DNA of 5,495 nt from an uncultured Lachnospiraceae bacterium. GTDB taxonomy: Bacteria > Bacillota > Clostridia > Lachnospirales > Lachnospiraceae. Below are positions 1-5,495 of this stretch, piece by piece. How positions within the stretch are numbered: position 1 is the first letter of the stretch; each line of letters starts with the position of its first letter. The notes under the pieces were generated by a model that worked only from the letters and a program-made list of their open reading frames with translations, searched no databases and was not told the origin of the DNA. Where the stretch lies: positions 1-5,495 of the forward strand of contig CACZOS010000342.1 of the NCBI GenBank assembly GCA_902782815.1. Reading direction: 5' to 3'. The translations under genes and the position numbers were made by a program.

Positions 1-181
1 GAATGACCCTTCTGCTCCCCTCATTGTCGTTGTTGCATGTAACAAGCACTTTATCAATTCCAAGTGCCCTGCATTTTGATAATGCCATTTTCAGCATTAG
101 CGACGCATATCCTTTGTGCCGCTCGCTTGGGGCAACAGAAAAACCTATATGACCTCCGTACCGTTCAAGATAAGCGTTAAT
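1..181 (-). pseudogene. GNAT family N-acetyltransferase, 5'-truncated remnant (also cut by window edge)
   Basis: Reading the minus strand from position 181 gives 60 codons without a stop. They begin INAYLERYGGHIGFSVAP, continue through SERHKGYASLML, and run off the window at ...NDNEGSRRVI. This is the C-terminal half of a GNAT acetyltransferase: the RxxGxA acetyl-CoA pyrophosphate-binding loop is present (R-H-K-G-Y-A, residues 21-26 of the fragment), followed by the usual helix and the LVTCNNDN strand. GNAT enzymes move an acetyl group from acetyl-CoA to an amine; the substrate cannot be told here. An in-frame TAA lies at 182-184, directly before the fragment, and no ATG, GTG or TTG precedes the conserved block. 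The roughly 80-90 residues normally found upstream have no room, because the intact rlmD-type gene ends at 213. It is therefore most likely a decayed or recombined gene end. Its GC is 81 of 180 (positions 1-180). The gene's own 3' end lies outside the window, so its state there is unknown. Confidence 0.8.
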
Positions 182-183
182 TT

Positions 184-199
184 AAAAAGTACACTTTTT
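184..199. repeat. Short AT-rich inverted repeat at the rlmD / GNAT-remnant junction
   Basis: The plus strand reads AAAAAGT, AC, ACTTTTT: two perfect 7-base arms around 2 bases, or 6-base arms with a 4-base loop if folded as RNA. It sits between the stop codon of the methyltransferase gene and the first homologous codon of the GNAT remnant. It could act as a weak bidirectional transcription stop, but the stem is almost all A-U and no GC-rich section precedes the U-run, so a terminator role is not supported. It may simply mark the recombination junction. Confidence 0.4.
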
Positions 200-212
200 T
201 CGGATATCCATA

Positions 213-1592
213 TTACTTTACTCTTGACAGAAGCGAAACCACCTCCACGTGTGTGGAATGGGCAAACTGGTCCACAACAGCAACTTTTATGACCTCATAC
301 CCTTTATCGCAAAGAATTCTGGCATCTCTGGCCAGAGTGGCCGGGTCGCAGCTGACATAGACTATCTTATCCGGCCCCATATCGGCTATGGTCTCCAGCA
401 GGACGGGATCACATCCCTTTCTTGGGGGATCAACCACCACCACGTCCGCGCTGATCCCTGTTTCTTTATGGTGGGCAGGGACAACTTCCTCCGCTTTTCC
501 CACGAAGAATTCCACATTTTGGCATCCGTTGATGGCCGCATTGATCCTGGCATCGTCTATGGCTTCTTTTACGATCTCCACCCCATACACCTTTCCGGCG
601 CTCCTGGCCAGGAAAAGGGAAATGGTCCCGATACCGCAATACATATCCCACACGGTTTCTTTTCCGGTCAGTCCTGCATATTCCAGGGCTTTGGCATAAA
701 GCACCCCGGTCTGGGCAGGATTTACCTGGAAAAAGGATTTGGGCCCGATCTGATAACGGATCTCTCCGATATAATCCTCAATATAATCCTTTCCCCATAT
801 TGTCCGGCACTCCTCCCCCAGGATCCGGTTGGTTTTCTCCCGGTTGATGTTGACCATAATGCTGGTCATCCCTTCAATCGCAGAGAGTTCATCCACCAGG
901 GCGGGAAGGTTTTTGAGATCTTTTTCCCGCCCGTTTATGATCAGGCAGACCATGATCTGTCCGGTGACGAAACCCACTCTGGTCAGAACATGACGAACAA
1001 GACCTTTTCCTCCCTTCTCGTCATAGGGTTCTATCCTGTTCTTTTCCATGTAGGCCAGGATACTGTCCAGGATCCCGGCGTTAACCTCCGCCTGGATCAT
1101 ACAGTTGGTATTGGGAATGATGGAATGGGTCCGGCCGGCATAAAAACCGGCAACCGGCCTTCCCTCCCGGTCCCGGCCGATAGGAAACTGGGCCTTGTTC
1201 CGGTAATGCCAGGGACTTTCCATGGCCAGGATGGGTTCCATCTTCTTCTCTATGTTTTCAAATCCTCCGATTCTTTTCAGGCATCCTGCCACCAGGTTCC
1301 ATTTAAACTCTTTTTGTTTTTCGTAGGACAGCTGCTGGATCCTGCATCCGCCGCACTGTCGGGCCACAGGACAGAGAGGCTCCACTCTGTCCGGGGAGGG
1401 TTCCAGGATGGAGACCAGCCTGGCATAGCCGTAATTCTTCTTCAGTCCGGTCACCGCTGCGACGATCCTGTCGCCGATCACCGTATCTTTGACGAAGAAA
1501 GGAAAGCCCTGATACTTACCAAGGCCTTCCCCTTCTTTTGTAAAATCTTCGATCTCCAGGATGATTTCCTGGTTCTTTTTTAAATCAGTCAT
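213..1592 (-). CDS. rlmD: 23S rRNA (uracil-5-)-methyltransferase, RlmD/RumA (RlmCD-like) family
   Basis: This is an S-adenosylmethionine-dependent enzyme that makes 5-methyluridine in 23S rRNA (U1939 in E. coli numbering). The Bacillus relative RlmCD also methylates U747, and sequence alone cannot say which specificity applies here. The 459-residue protein is full length. Residues 1-60 are a TRAM RNA-binding domain. C74, C80, C83 and C164 match the four [4Fe-4S] ligands of RumA, with the same 6- and 3-residue spacing among the first three. SFFQVN (286-291) and the SAM loop DMYCGIGTISLFLA (316-329) follow, then DPPRKG (388-393). The catalytic nucleophile is C415 in YVSCDPATLARD, and the general base is E450 in HVE. 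It is the second gene of the minus-strand operon, starting 9 bp after the yhaM stop. Its ribosome site is weak (GATAGAG-like, overlapping the end of yhaM), so translational coupling is likely. The start at 1592 fits the family N-terminus. No clear terminator follows. Confidence 0.93.
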   Translation of the reverse strand: MTDLKKNQEIILEIEDFTKEGEGLGKYQGFPFFVKDTVIGDRIVAAVTGLKKNYGYARLVSILEPSPDRVEPLCPVARQCGGCRIQQLSYEKQKEFKWNLVAGCLKRIGGFENIEKKMEPILAMESPWHYRNKAQFPIGRDREGRPVAGFYAGRTHSIIPNTNCMIQAEVNAGILDSILAYMEKNRIEPYDEKGGKGLVRHVLTRVGFVTGQIMVCLIINGREKDLKNLPALVDELSAIEGMTSIMVNINREKTNRILGEECRTIWGKDYIEDYIGEIRYQIGPKSFFQVNPAQTGVLYAKALEYAGLTGKETVWDMYCGIGTISLFLARSAGKVYGVEIVKEAIDDARINAAINGCQNVEFFVGKAEEVVPAHHKETGISADVVVVDPPRKGCDPVLLETIADMGPDKIVYVSCDPATLARDARILCDKGYEVIKVAVVDQFAHSTHVEVVSLLSRVK

Positions 1593-1601
1593 CTGTTTTC
1601 T

Positions 1602-2558
1602 CTATCTTCTTTTCTCAAACCTGCCTGTAGGACGGATGTTGCTTTCAAAAAGCCTGTTGTAACCTTTCCACTCTCCTGTCTGTCCGTTCTCCTCGGCCAA
1701 AGCTTCCCTGAAGGACTCCATTTTTGCATCTGTATTATCCGCAAAATTTAATGCCAAAGCCTCCATGAGTGCCGGTTTTTTGGGGGAACCGAATTCCAGT
1801 TCACCATGGTGGGCCAGGATACAGTGTTCCAGCTCTCTGGCCAGTTTCTCAGGAAAACCGTTGATCTTCTGAATCTTATCATGGATCATGATGGTGCCCA
1901 TGACAATGTGGCCAAGCAGCTGGCCTCCGTCCGTGTAATCATTTTCCGGAAAAGCGGATAATTCTTCGATCTTGCCGATATCATGGCAGAGGGCAGCAGT
2001 GATCAGAAGATCCCGGTTAAGGTCAGGATACAGACTGCAATAGTAATCACAAAGCTTTGTCACATTTAAAGTATGCTCAAGAAGGCCACCCATAAAACCA
2101 TGGTGTACCCGTTTTGCGGCAGAATGGGATTTGAACTTTGCCGCGAACTCCTTATCTCCGAAAATGGCCACCAGAAGCTGTCTGAGATAGATGTTCTGTG
2201 TCTTGTTGACATAACCGCTGAGTTCTTTGAACATCCCGTCGATGCTCTTTTCTGTGCAGGGAATATAGTCTTCCGGAACGAACTCGCCTTCCTTCGCCCG
2301 GCGGAGGCGGCGGACATTCAGCTGCAGATTTCCCTGGAAACTGGTCACATTTCCATCCACCCGTACATAGTCCATCTGTTCAAAATTGTCGATGCCGTTA
2401 TTGAGCTCCCAGATCTTTGTGTCAATGGTGCCCGTCTTGTCCTGGAGGATCAGGGAATAATAGGTCTTACCCGCCTTGGTCTTCGCGATATTCTTGGTCT
2501 TGCACAGATAGATCTCCGCGACATTATCTCCCTCTCTCAGTTCGCCGATGTAACGCAT
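1602..2558 (-). CDS. yhaM: 3'-5' exoribonuclease YhaM (OB-fold plus HD domain)
   Basis: The product is a cytoplasmic metal-dependent 3'-to-5' exoribonuclease that trims short single-stranded 3' tails. It is known from Bacillus and streptococci, where YhaM is about 314 residues; this one is 318. Residues 1-90 form an OB-fold nucleic-acid-binding domain (around YYSLILQDKTGTIDTKIWE). Residues about 155-290 are the HD phosphohydrolase domain: H162 (LLEHTLNV), the H192-D193 doublet (CHDIGK), H217 (GHIVMG), H250-H251 (LAHHG), and D274 with D277 (ADNTDAK). All expected metal-binding positions are present. The ATG at 2556-2558 is preceded by a good AAAGGA site 6 bases upstream and matches the family N-terminus. 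It is first in the operon with the rRNA methyltransferase and is driven from the divergent region. Its leader contains a strong hairpin. The C-terminal tail is basic (RFEKRR) and its codons supply the ribosome site region of the next gene. Confidence 0.93.
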   Translation of the reverse strand: MRYIGELREGDNVAEIYLCKTKNIAKTKAGKTYYSLILQDKTGTIDTKIWELNNGIDNFEQMDYVRVDGNVTSFQGNLQLNVRRLRRAKEGEFVPEDYIPCTEKSIDGMFKELSGYVNKTQNIYLRQLLVAIFGDKEFAAKFKSHSAAKRVHHGFMGGLLEHTLNVTKLCDYYCSLYPDLNRDLLITAALCHDIGKIEELSAFPENDYTDGGQLLGHIVMGTIMIHDKIQKINGFPEKLARELEHCILAHHGELEFGSPKKPALMEALALNFADNTDAKMESFREALAEENGQTGEWKGYNRLFESNIRPTGRFEKRR

Positions 2559-2564
2559 ATTGAT

Positions 2565-2570
2565 TCCTTT
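2565..2570 (-). promoter_or_regulatory. Ribosome binding site of yhaM
   Basis: The minus strand reads AAAGGA, then ATCAAT, then ATG. The 6-base spacing is normal for a Firmicute start and supports the start at 2558. The site begins only 3 bases after the foot of the leader hairpin. Confidence 0.75.
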
Positions 2571-2573
2571 CTA

Positions 2574-2596
2574 AGACAGGTCCGGCTGACCTGCCC
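2574..2596 (-). promoter_or_regulatory. Hairpin in the yhaM 5' leader
   Basis: In the minus-strand transcript, arm GGGCAGGUC (from 2596 to 2588), loop AGCCG, and arm GACCUGUCU (from 2582 to 2574) form a 9-bp stem. The inner six pairs are perfect (CAGGUC with GACCUG), followed by G-U, G-C and G-U pairs. It lies between the predicted transcription start near 2621 and the ribosome site, ending 3 bases before AAAGGA. No U-run follows, so it is not an intrinsic terminator. It may modulate ribosome access or protect the 5' end. Autoregulation by an RNase is possible but is only an inference. Confidence 0.6.
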
Positions 2597-2627
2597 GGGT
2601 TTGGATTAGCATATAAAATACACTGTG

Positions 2628-2656
2628 ATTATACCCTTTTTTGAAACTGAATACAA
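2628..2656 (-). promoter_or_regulatory. Sigma-A type promoter for yhaM-rlmD
   Basis: On the minus strand, TTGTAT (2656-2651) and a perfect TATAAT (2633-2628) are separated by 17 bases. The -35 box matches the consensus at only its TTG, while the -10 box is exact. An A/T tract (TTTTTTGCA) sits just upstream, as in UP-like elements. Transcription would start near 2621, giving a leader of about 60 bases that contains the hairpin at 2574-2596. No other promoter is evident before rlmD, so both genes probably depend on it. Confidence 0.65.
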
Positions 2657-2710
2657 TGCAAAAAACGATAGCCCCTCCATTTGGGAAAAGGTCTCAGCCT
2701 GTCCCTCTTC

Positions 2711-2738
2711 TTGACAAAACCATCAATTCTAGTACAAT
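2711..2738 (+). promoter_or_regulatory. Sigma-A type promoter for acyP-mutS2
   Basis: TTGACA (2711-2716, exact consensus) and TACAAT (2733-2738, five of six) are separated by 16 bases. Transcription would begin near 2745, leaving a leader of about 45 bases before acyP. This is the better -35 box of the two divergent promoters. The two -35 boxes are 54 bp apart, so the promoters are close but do not overlap. Confidence 0.75.
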
Positions 2739-2775
2739 TTAATCAGCTAATTTATCCGGTTTCAAATCAGAAAAT

Positions 2776-2782
2776 GGGGGAG
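2776..2782 (+). promoter_or_regulatory. Ribosome binding site of acyP
   Basis: GGGGGAG lies 8 bases before the ATG at 2791. It is a strong purine-rich site and confirms this start, which leaves the family-typical short segment before the GRVQGVGFR motif. Confidence 0.75.
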
Positions 2783-2790
2783 AGAAGACG

Positions 2791-3069
2791 ATGGTGAGAA
2801 AGCATATCATCGCCCGTGGAAGGGTCCAGGGCGTAGGATTCCGTTATATCTGTCAGTCCATTGCCTCGGAATACAAAGTTACCGGCTGGATCAAGAACAA
2901 TTTTGACGGCACCGTGGAGATGGAAGTCCAGGGTGCTCCCCACCGTGTCGATGCCTATGTGGAAAAAGTGAGAAAGGGAAACCGGTTTGTCAAGATCAAC
3001 CGGCTGGATGTCGTGGATATTCCCCCCTTAAGGGCACTGGAGGAAAAAAGCTTCCGCATACGGTTCTGA
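2791..3069 (+). CDS. acyP: Acylphosphatase
   Basis: This small cytosolic enzyme hydrolyses acyl phosphates such as acetyl phosphate, 1,3-bisphosphoglycerate and carbamoyl phosphate to a carboxylate and phosphate. At 92 residues it has the normal family length and is a single acylphosphatase domain. The phosphate-binding loop GRVQGVGFR is at residues 10-18, with catalytic R18. Catalytic N36 is in GWIKNNFDGTVE. The 18-residue gap between R18 and N36 equals that between R23 and N41 in the well-studied muscle enzyme. The C-terminus SFRIRF gives the last beta strand. It is first in the plus-strand transcription unit, has a strong promoter and ribosome site, and is followed after 52 bp by mutS2 without a terminator. 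It shows nothing unusual. Its physiological role in bacteria is poorly defined, and the link with mutS2 may reflect only shared expression. Confidence 0.95.
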   Translation: MVRKHIIARGRVQGVGFRYICQSIASEYKVTGWIKNNFDGTVEMEVQGAPHRVDAYVEKVRKGNRFVKINRLDVVDIPPLRALEEKSFRIRF

Positions 3070-3106
3070 CCGGTGAAAAAACACAGAAAAAGAGAAACTG
3101 ATGGTT

Positions 3107-3122
3107 TAAACCGGAGGGTTTA
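3107..3122 (+). promoter_or_regulatory. mutS2 ribosome binding site held in a small hairpin
   Basis: The sequence TAAACC, GGAG, GGTTTA is a perfect 6-bp stem with a 4-base loop. The loop plus the next base is the Shine-Dalgarno core GGAGG (3113-3117). The last stem base (3122) is the A of the mutS2 ATG. The spacing from GGAGG to ATG is only 4 bases, shorter than usual. Together these suggest a translation start of limited efficiency. A second GGTTT copy at 3103-3107 lies immediately before the stem. The stem is short and partly A-U, so its stability in the cell is uncertain. Confidence 0.5.
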
Positions 3123-5494
3123 TGAACGCTAAAGGATTAAAAACATTAGAATATGACAAAATCATAGAGAAACTGGAGGGTTATGCCTCCTCAGAAATGG
3201 GCAAAAAGCTCTGCAGGGAGCTTCTCCCGTCATCGGATTACCAGGAGGTGCTCAAATGGCAGGAGGAGACCAGAGATGCCCTGACCCGCCTCTACCGGAA
3301 GGGATTTCTTTCTTTTCAGGGGCTGATGGATATCCATCCTCATCTCCGCCTGCTGGAGATTGAATCGACTCTGACCGCAAAAGAGCTCCTGGAGATCGCG
3401 CGGATCCTGTCCATCACTTCCGCAGTCAAGGAATACGGGGAAACCGAGGACGAAGATCTGTCCTTTGACAGCCTGGCCCCGGATTTTGATCTTCTTGAGC
3501 CGCTGGATTTCCTCCGTCAGAATATCACCCGCTGTATCCTGTCCGCAGATGAGATCAGCGATGACGCTTCCGCCAAGCTTCGGGATATCCGTAAGGAGAT
3601 AAAACAGACCAACATATCCATCCATAATAAGCTGGCCTCCATCATTAATTCCCAGAGCAGCAGGACCATCCTCCAGGATGCCCTGATCACCATGCGAAAC
3701 GGGAGGTATTGCGTCCCGGTAAAGGCAGAGTATAAAAGCAGCTTCCAGGGAATGATTCATGACCAGTCCTCATCAGGCTCCACCCTTTTCATCGAACCCA
3801 TGGCTGTGGTCAACCTCAATAACCACCTGAAGGAGCTGGATATCCAGGAACAGGCAGAAATCGAAAAGATCCTCAAAAACCTGAGTCTGGAAGTCGGCGC
3901 TAATACCCGGGACCTGGAGGAAAACCTGAAGATCCTCACCAGGCTTGATTTCATCTTTGCCAAGGCAAAATACGCCAAGGATTACATGGGTACGGAACCG
4001 GTCTTCAACAGTGAAGGCATAATCGATATCAAACAGGCTAGGCATCCTCTGCTGGATCCCAAAACAGTAGTGCCCATCCACATCTATCTGGGTGAAGATT
4101 TCCGGATGCTGCTGATCACGGGACCCAACACGGGCGGGAAGACCGTCTCCCTGAAAACTGTGGGCCTTTTCCAGCTGATGGGACAGGCGGGGCTTCACAT
4201 TCCGGCTTTTGAAGGATCCCGGCTGTCCGTCTTCTCGGATGTTTTTGCCGACATAGGGGATGAACAGAGTATAGAGCTCAATCTCAGTACCTTTTCCTCC
4301 CACATGACCAATATCATCCATATCATTAAAGAGGCCGGACCGGATTCCCTGGTCCTCTTTGACGAGCTCTGCGGAGGAACCGATCCCACCGAAGGAGCCG
4401 CCCTGGCAGTCTCCATCCTGGATGACCTGCACACGGCAGGAATATGTACCGTGGCCACCACCCATTACGCCGAGCTGAAAATGTATGCCATGAACACTCC
4501 GGGCGTTGAAAACGGCTGCTGTGAGTTCGACCTGGACACCTTGTCTCCAACCTACCGTCTGCTGATCGGTATCCCCGGCAAATCCAATGCCTTTGCCATT
4601 TCCAGACGTCTGGGCCTGCCGGAATATATCATCGACCAGGCCACGTCCCAGCTGGATGTATCCGCTGTAGATTTTGAAACCATGCTTTCCGAACTGGAAA
4701 AAAACAAGGCAGAACTGGAGAAAGACCAGGCAGAGCTGGCCAGAACCCGGGAGGAGATTGAAAGCCTGAAAGAACAGCTTAAAGATAAACAGGATGACAT
4801 CAGGGAGAAAAGAGCGCAGATGCTCCGGGATGCCCGGGAAGAGGCACTGAAGATCGTCTCCGACGCCAAGGAGATGGCTGATGAATCCATCCGCAAATAC
4901 AATGCCTGGGCAAAACATCCCCAGCAGGATAACACCCGGAAGATGGAATCCCAGCGGACAAATCTCCGGAATCGTATGAATAAGCTGGAAAAACAGCTTT
5001 CCTACAAGACAAAAAAGGCATCAAAGATCCATGATCCCGAAGACTTCATGGTGGGCGATCCCGTCTTTGTCACCAGCCTTAATCTGGAAGGTACGGTCAA
5101 GGAGAAGGCAAACAAAAACGGAGACCTGGTGATCCAGATGGGTTTCCTCACCTCCACTGTCAATTATAAAAACCTGGAACTGCTGGAGAAACCCAGGGCG
5201 GAAAAACCTGCCTCCACCGGTGACCGCTACAGTATTAACAAGGCGGTCAGCATCAAGCCCGAGATCAACCTGCTGGGCCAGACTGTGGACGAGGCTGTCA
5301 TGCAGCTGGAGAAATATCTTGATGATGCCATGATCGCCGGACTCAGCTCCGTAAGAGTAGTCCACGGCAAGGGAACAGGTGCACTCCGCAGGGGTATCCA
5401 TGAATACCTGAAAGGCCAGTCTTTTGTAAAATCCTTCAAACTGGCTGAGTTCGGAGAAGGAGATGCCGGGGTGACCATCGTCACTTTCCGGTAA
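3122..5494 (+). CDS. mutS2: MutS2 ATPase (MutS paralogue with C-terminal Smr domain)
   Basis: MutS2 is a dimeric ABC-type ATPase distinct from mismatch-repair MutS. It was described as a suppressor of homologous recombination, and in Bacillus subtilis it is known to act on collided ribosomes. The 790-residue protein is complete (B. subtilis form about 785). The N-terminal core and clamp region covers residues 1-320, with no mismatch-recognition domain. The ATPase follows: Walker A GPNTGGKT (334-341), signature loop around STFSSHM (389-395), Walker B LVLFDE (410-415), and H-loop H448 (TTH). A long charged coiled coil spans about 515-640. It includes a run of heptads starting ELEKNKA and ELEKDQA, coded by near-identical 21-bp units at 4691-4753. 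A KOW-like beta segment lies at 644-688, a linker at 689-710, and the Smr domain at 713-790 with HGKGTG (748-753). The usual LDLRG of Smr reads INLLG (715-719). The start fits the family N-terminus. Confidence 0.95.
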   Translation: MNAKGLKTLEYDKIIEKLEGYASSEMGKKLCRELLPSSDYQEVLKWQEETRDALTRLYRKGFLSFQGLMDIHPHLRLLEIESTLTAKELLEIARILSITSAVKEYGETEDEDLSFDSLAPDFDLLEPLDFLRQNITRCILSADEISDDASAKLRDIRKEIKQTNISIHNKLASIINSQSSRTILQDALITMRNGRYCVPVKAEYKSSFQGMIHDQSSSGSTLFIEPMAVVNLNNHLKELDIQEQAEIEKILKNLSLEVGANTRDLEENLKILTRLDFIFAKAKYAKDYMGTEPVFNSEGIIDIKQARHPLLDPKTVVPIHIYLGEDFRMLLITGPNTGGKTVSLKTVGLFQLMGQAGLHIPAFEGSRLSVFSDVFADIGDEQSIELNLSTFSSHMTNIIHIIKEAGPDSLVLFDELCGGTDPTEGAALAVSILDDLHTAGICTVATTHYAELKMYAMNTPGVENGCCEFDLDTLSPTYRLLIGIPGKSNAFAISRRLGLPEYIIDQATSQLDVSAVDFETMLSELEKNKAELEKDQAELARTREEIESLKEQLKDKQDDIREKRAQMLRDAREEALKIVSDAKEMADESIRKYNAWAKHPQQDNTRKMESQRTNLRNRMNKLEKQLSYKTKKASKIHDPEDFMVGDPVFVTSLNLEGTVKEKANKNGDLVIQMGFLTSTVNYKNLELLEKPRAEKPASTGDRYSINKAVSIKPEINLLGQTVDEAVMQLEKYLDDAMIAGLSSVRVVHGKGTGALRRGIHEYLKGQSFVKSFKLAEFGEGDAGVTIVTFR
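4691..4753 (+). repeat. Degenerate 21-bp tandem repeat coding coiled-coil heptads in mutS2
   Basis: Three adjacent 21-bp units encode ELEKNKA, ELEKDQA and ELARTRE (residues 524-544). The first two differ at few bases and the third is more diverged. Each unit is one heptad of the coiled coil after the ATPase domain, so the array is protein-level periodicity and not a mobile or regulatory repeat. Heptads with weaker DNA similarity (EIESLKE, QLKDKQD) continue it. Confidence 0.65.
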
Positions 5495-5495
5495 C

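Noticed and set aside
1..181. GNAT fragment as an intact gene using ATT at 181 as start
   Set aside because: The family needs about 80-90 more residues before this point, including the first substrate-binding strands. ATT is a very rare start codon and no ribosome site precedes it.
184..199. Inverted repeat as an intrinsic terminator for the yhaM-rlmD operon
   Set aside because: The stem is nearly all A-U pairs with a 2- to 4-base loop and has no GC-rich part, so it is unlikely to stop RNA polymerase well.
249..1583. Long open frame (444 codons) on the plus strand opposite rlmD
   Set aside because: It lies wholly antisense to a gene with all catalytic residues intact. Its translation has no recognisable domain and it has no ribosome site. 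Codon bias of the real gene explains the lack of stops.
2073..2609. Plus-strand open frame opposite yhaM that runs into the divergent region
   Set aside because: Most of it is antisense to the YhaM coding region and it also covers the yhaM leader hairpin. It has no recognisable motif and no supporting start signal.
3070..3121. Terminator or separate promoter between acyP and mutS2
   Set aside because: The 52-bp gap has no GC-rich stem followed by a U-run and no -35/-10 pair that I can see. The only structure is the short hairpin at the ribosome site.
3773..4918. Long open frame (381 codons) on the minus strand opposite mutS2
   Set aside because: It is antisense to the conserved ATPase and coiled-coil regions of MutS2. 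The translation looks like a shadow of that gene, and I see no promoter or start signal for it.
1..5495. Mobile element, CRISPR array, tRNA or rRNA gene, toxin-antitoxin or defence system
   Set aside because: No transposase, integrase, regularly spaced repeats, structural RNA or defence-gene signature was seen on either strand. Apart from the left end, the window is filled by intact housekeeping genes.

Overview
The window looks like ordinary chromosome from a Firmicute of the class Clostridia, most likely a Lachnospiraceae-like organism. This rests on base composition near 50% GC, strong Bacillota-style Shine-Dalgarno sites and sigma-A promoters, and the protein set: YhaM and MutS2 are typical of this phylum, and the RNA methyltransferase has the clostridial RlmD/RlmCD form. 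The lineage call is inferred from sequence character and not from a search.

Layout. Positions 1-181 hold the 3' part of a GNAT acetyltransferase gene on the minus strand. It has lost its N-terminal half and start codon, and it runs off the left edge. Positions 213-2558 hold two minus-strand genes in a tight operon: yhaM (3'-5' exoribonuclease, transcribed first), then 9 bp later an rlmD-type 23S rRNA m5U methyltransferase. Positions 2559-2790 are a divergent control region. It carries one promoter facing each way and a strong hairpin in the yhaM leader. Positions 2791-5494 hold two plus-strand genes, acyP (acylphosphatase) and mutS2, separated by 52 bp with no terminator and so probably co-transcribed. 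mutS2 is complete and its stop codon ends one base before the window edge.

How the genes fit together. Three of the four intact genes act on RNA or the ribosome. RlmD modifies 23S rRNA, YhaM trims RNA from the 3' end, and MutS2, long described as a recombination suppressor, is known in Bacillus subtilis to act on collided ribosomes. Acylphosphatase is a small metabolic housekeeping enzyme. All four are intact, with the expected length and catalytic residues. The one notable exception is a variant of the conserved LDLR motif in the Smr domain of MutS2.

I found no previously undescribed system. The points most worth a second look are small: the 5'-truncated GNAT remnant, a hairpin that places the mutS2 Shine-Dalgarno in its loop and the first base of the start codon in its stem, a 9-bp hairpin directly before the yhaM ribosome site, and the Smr motif substitution.
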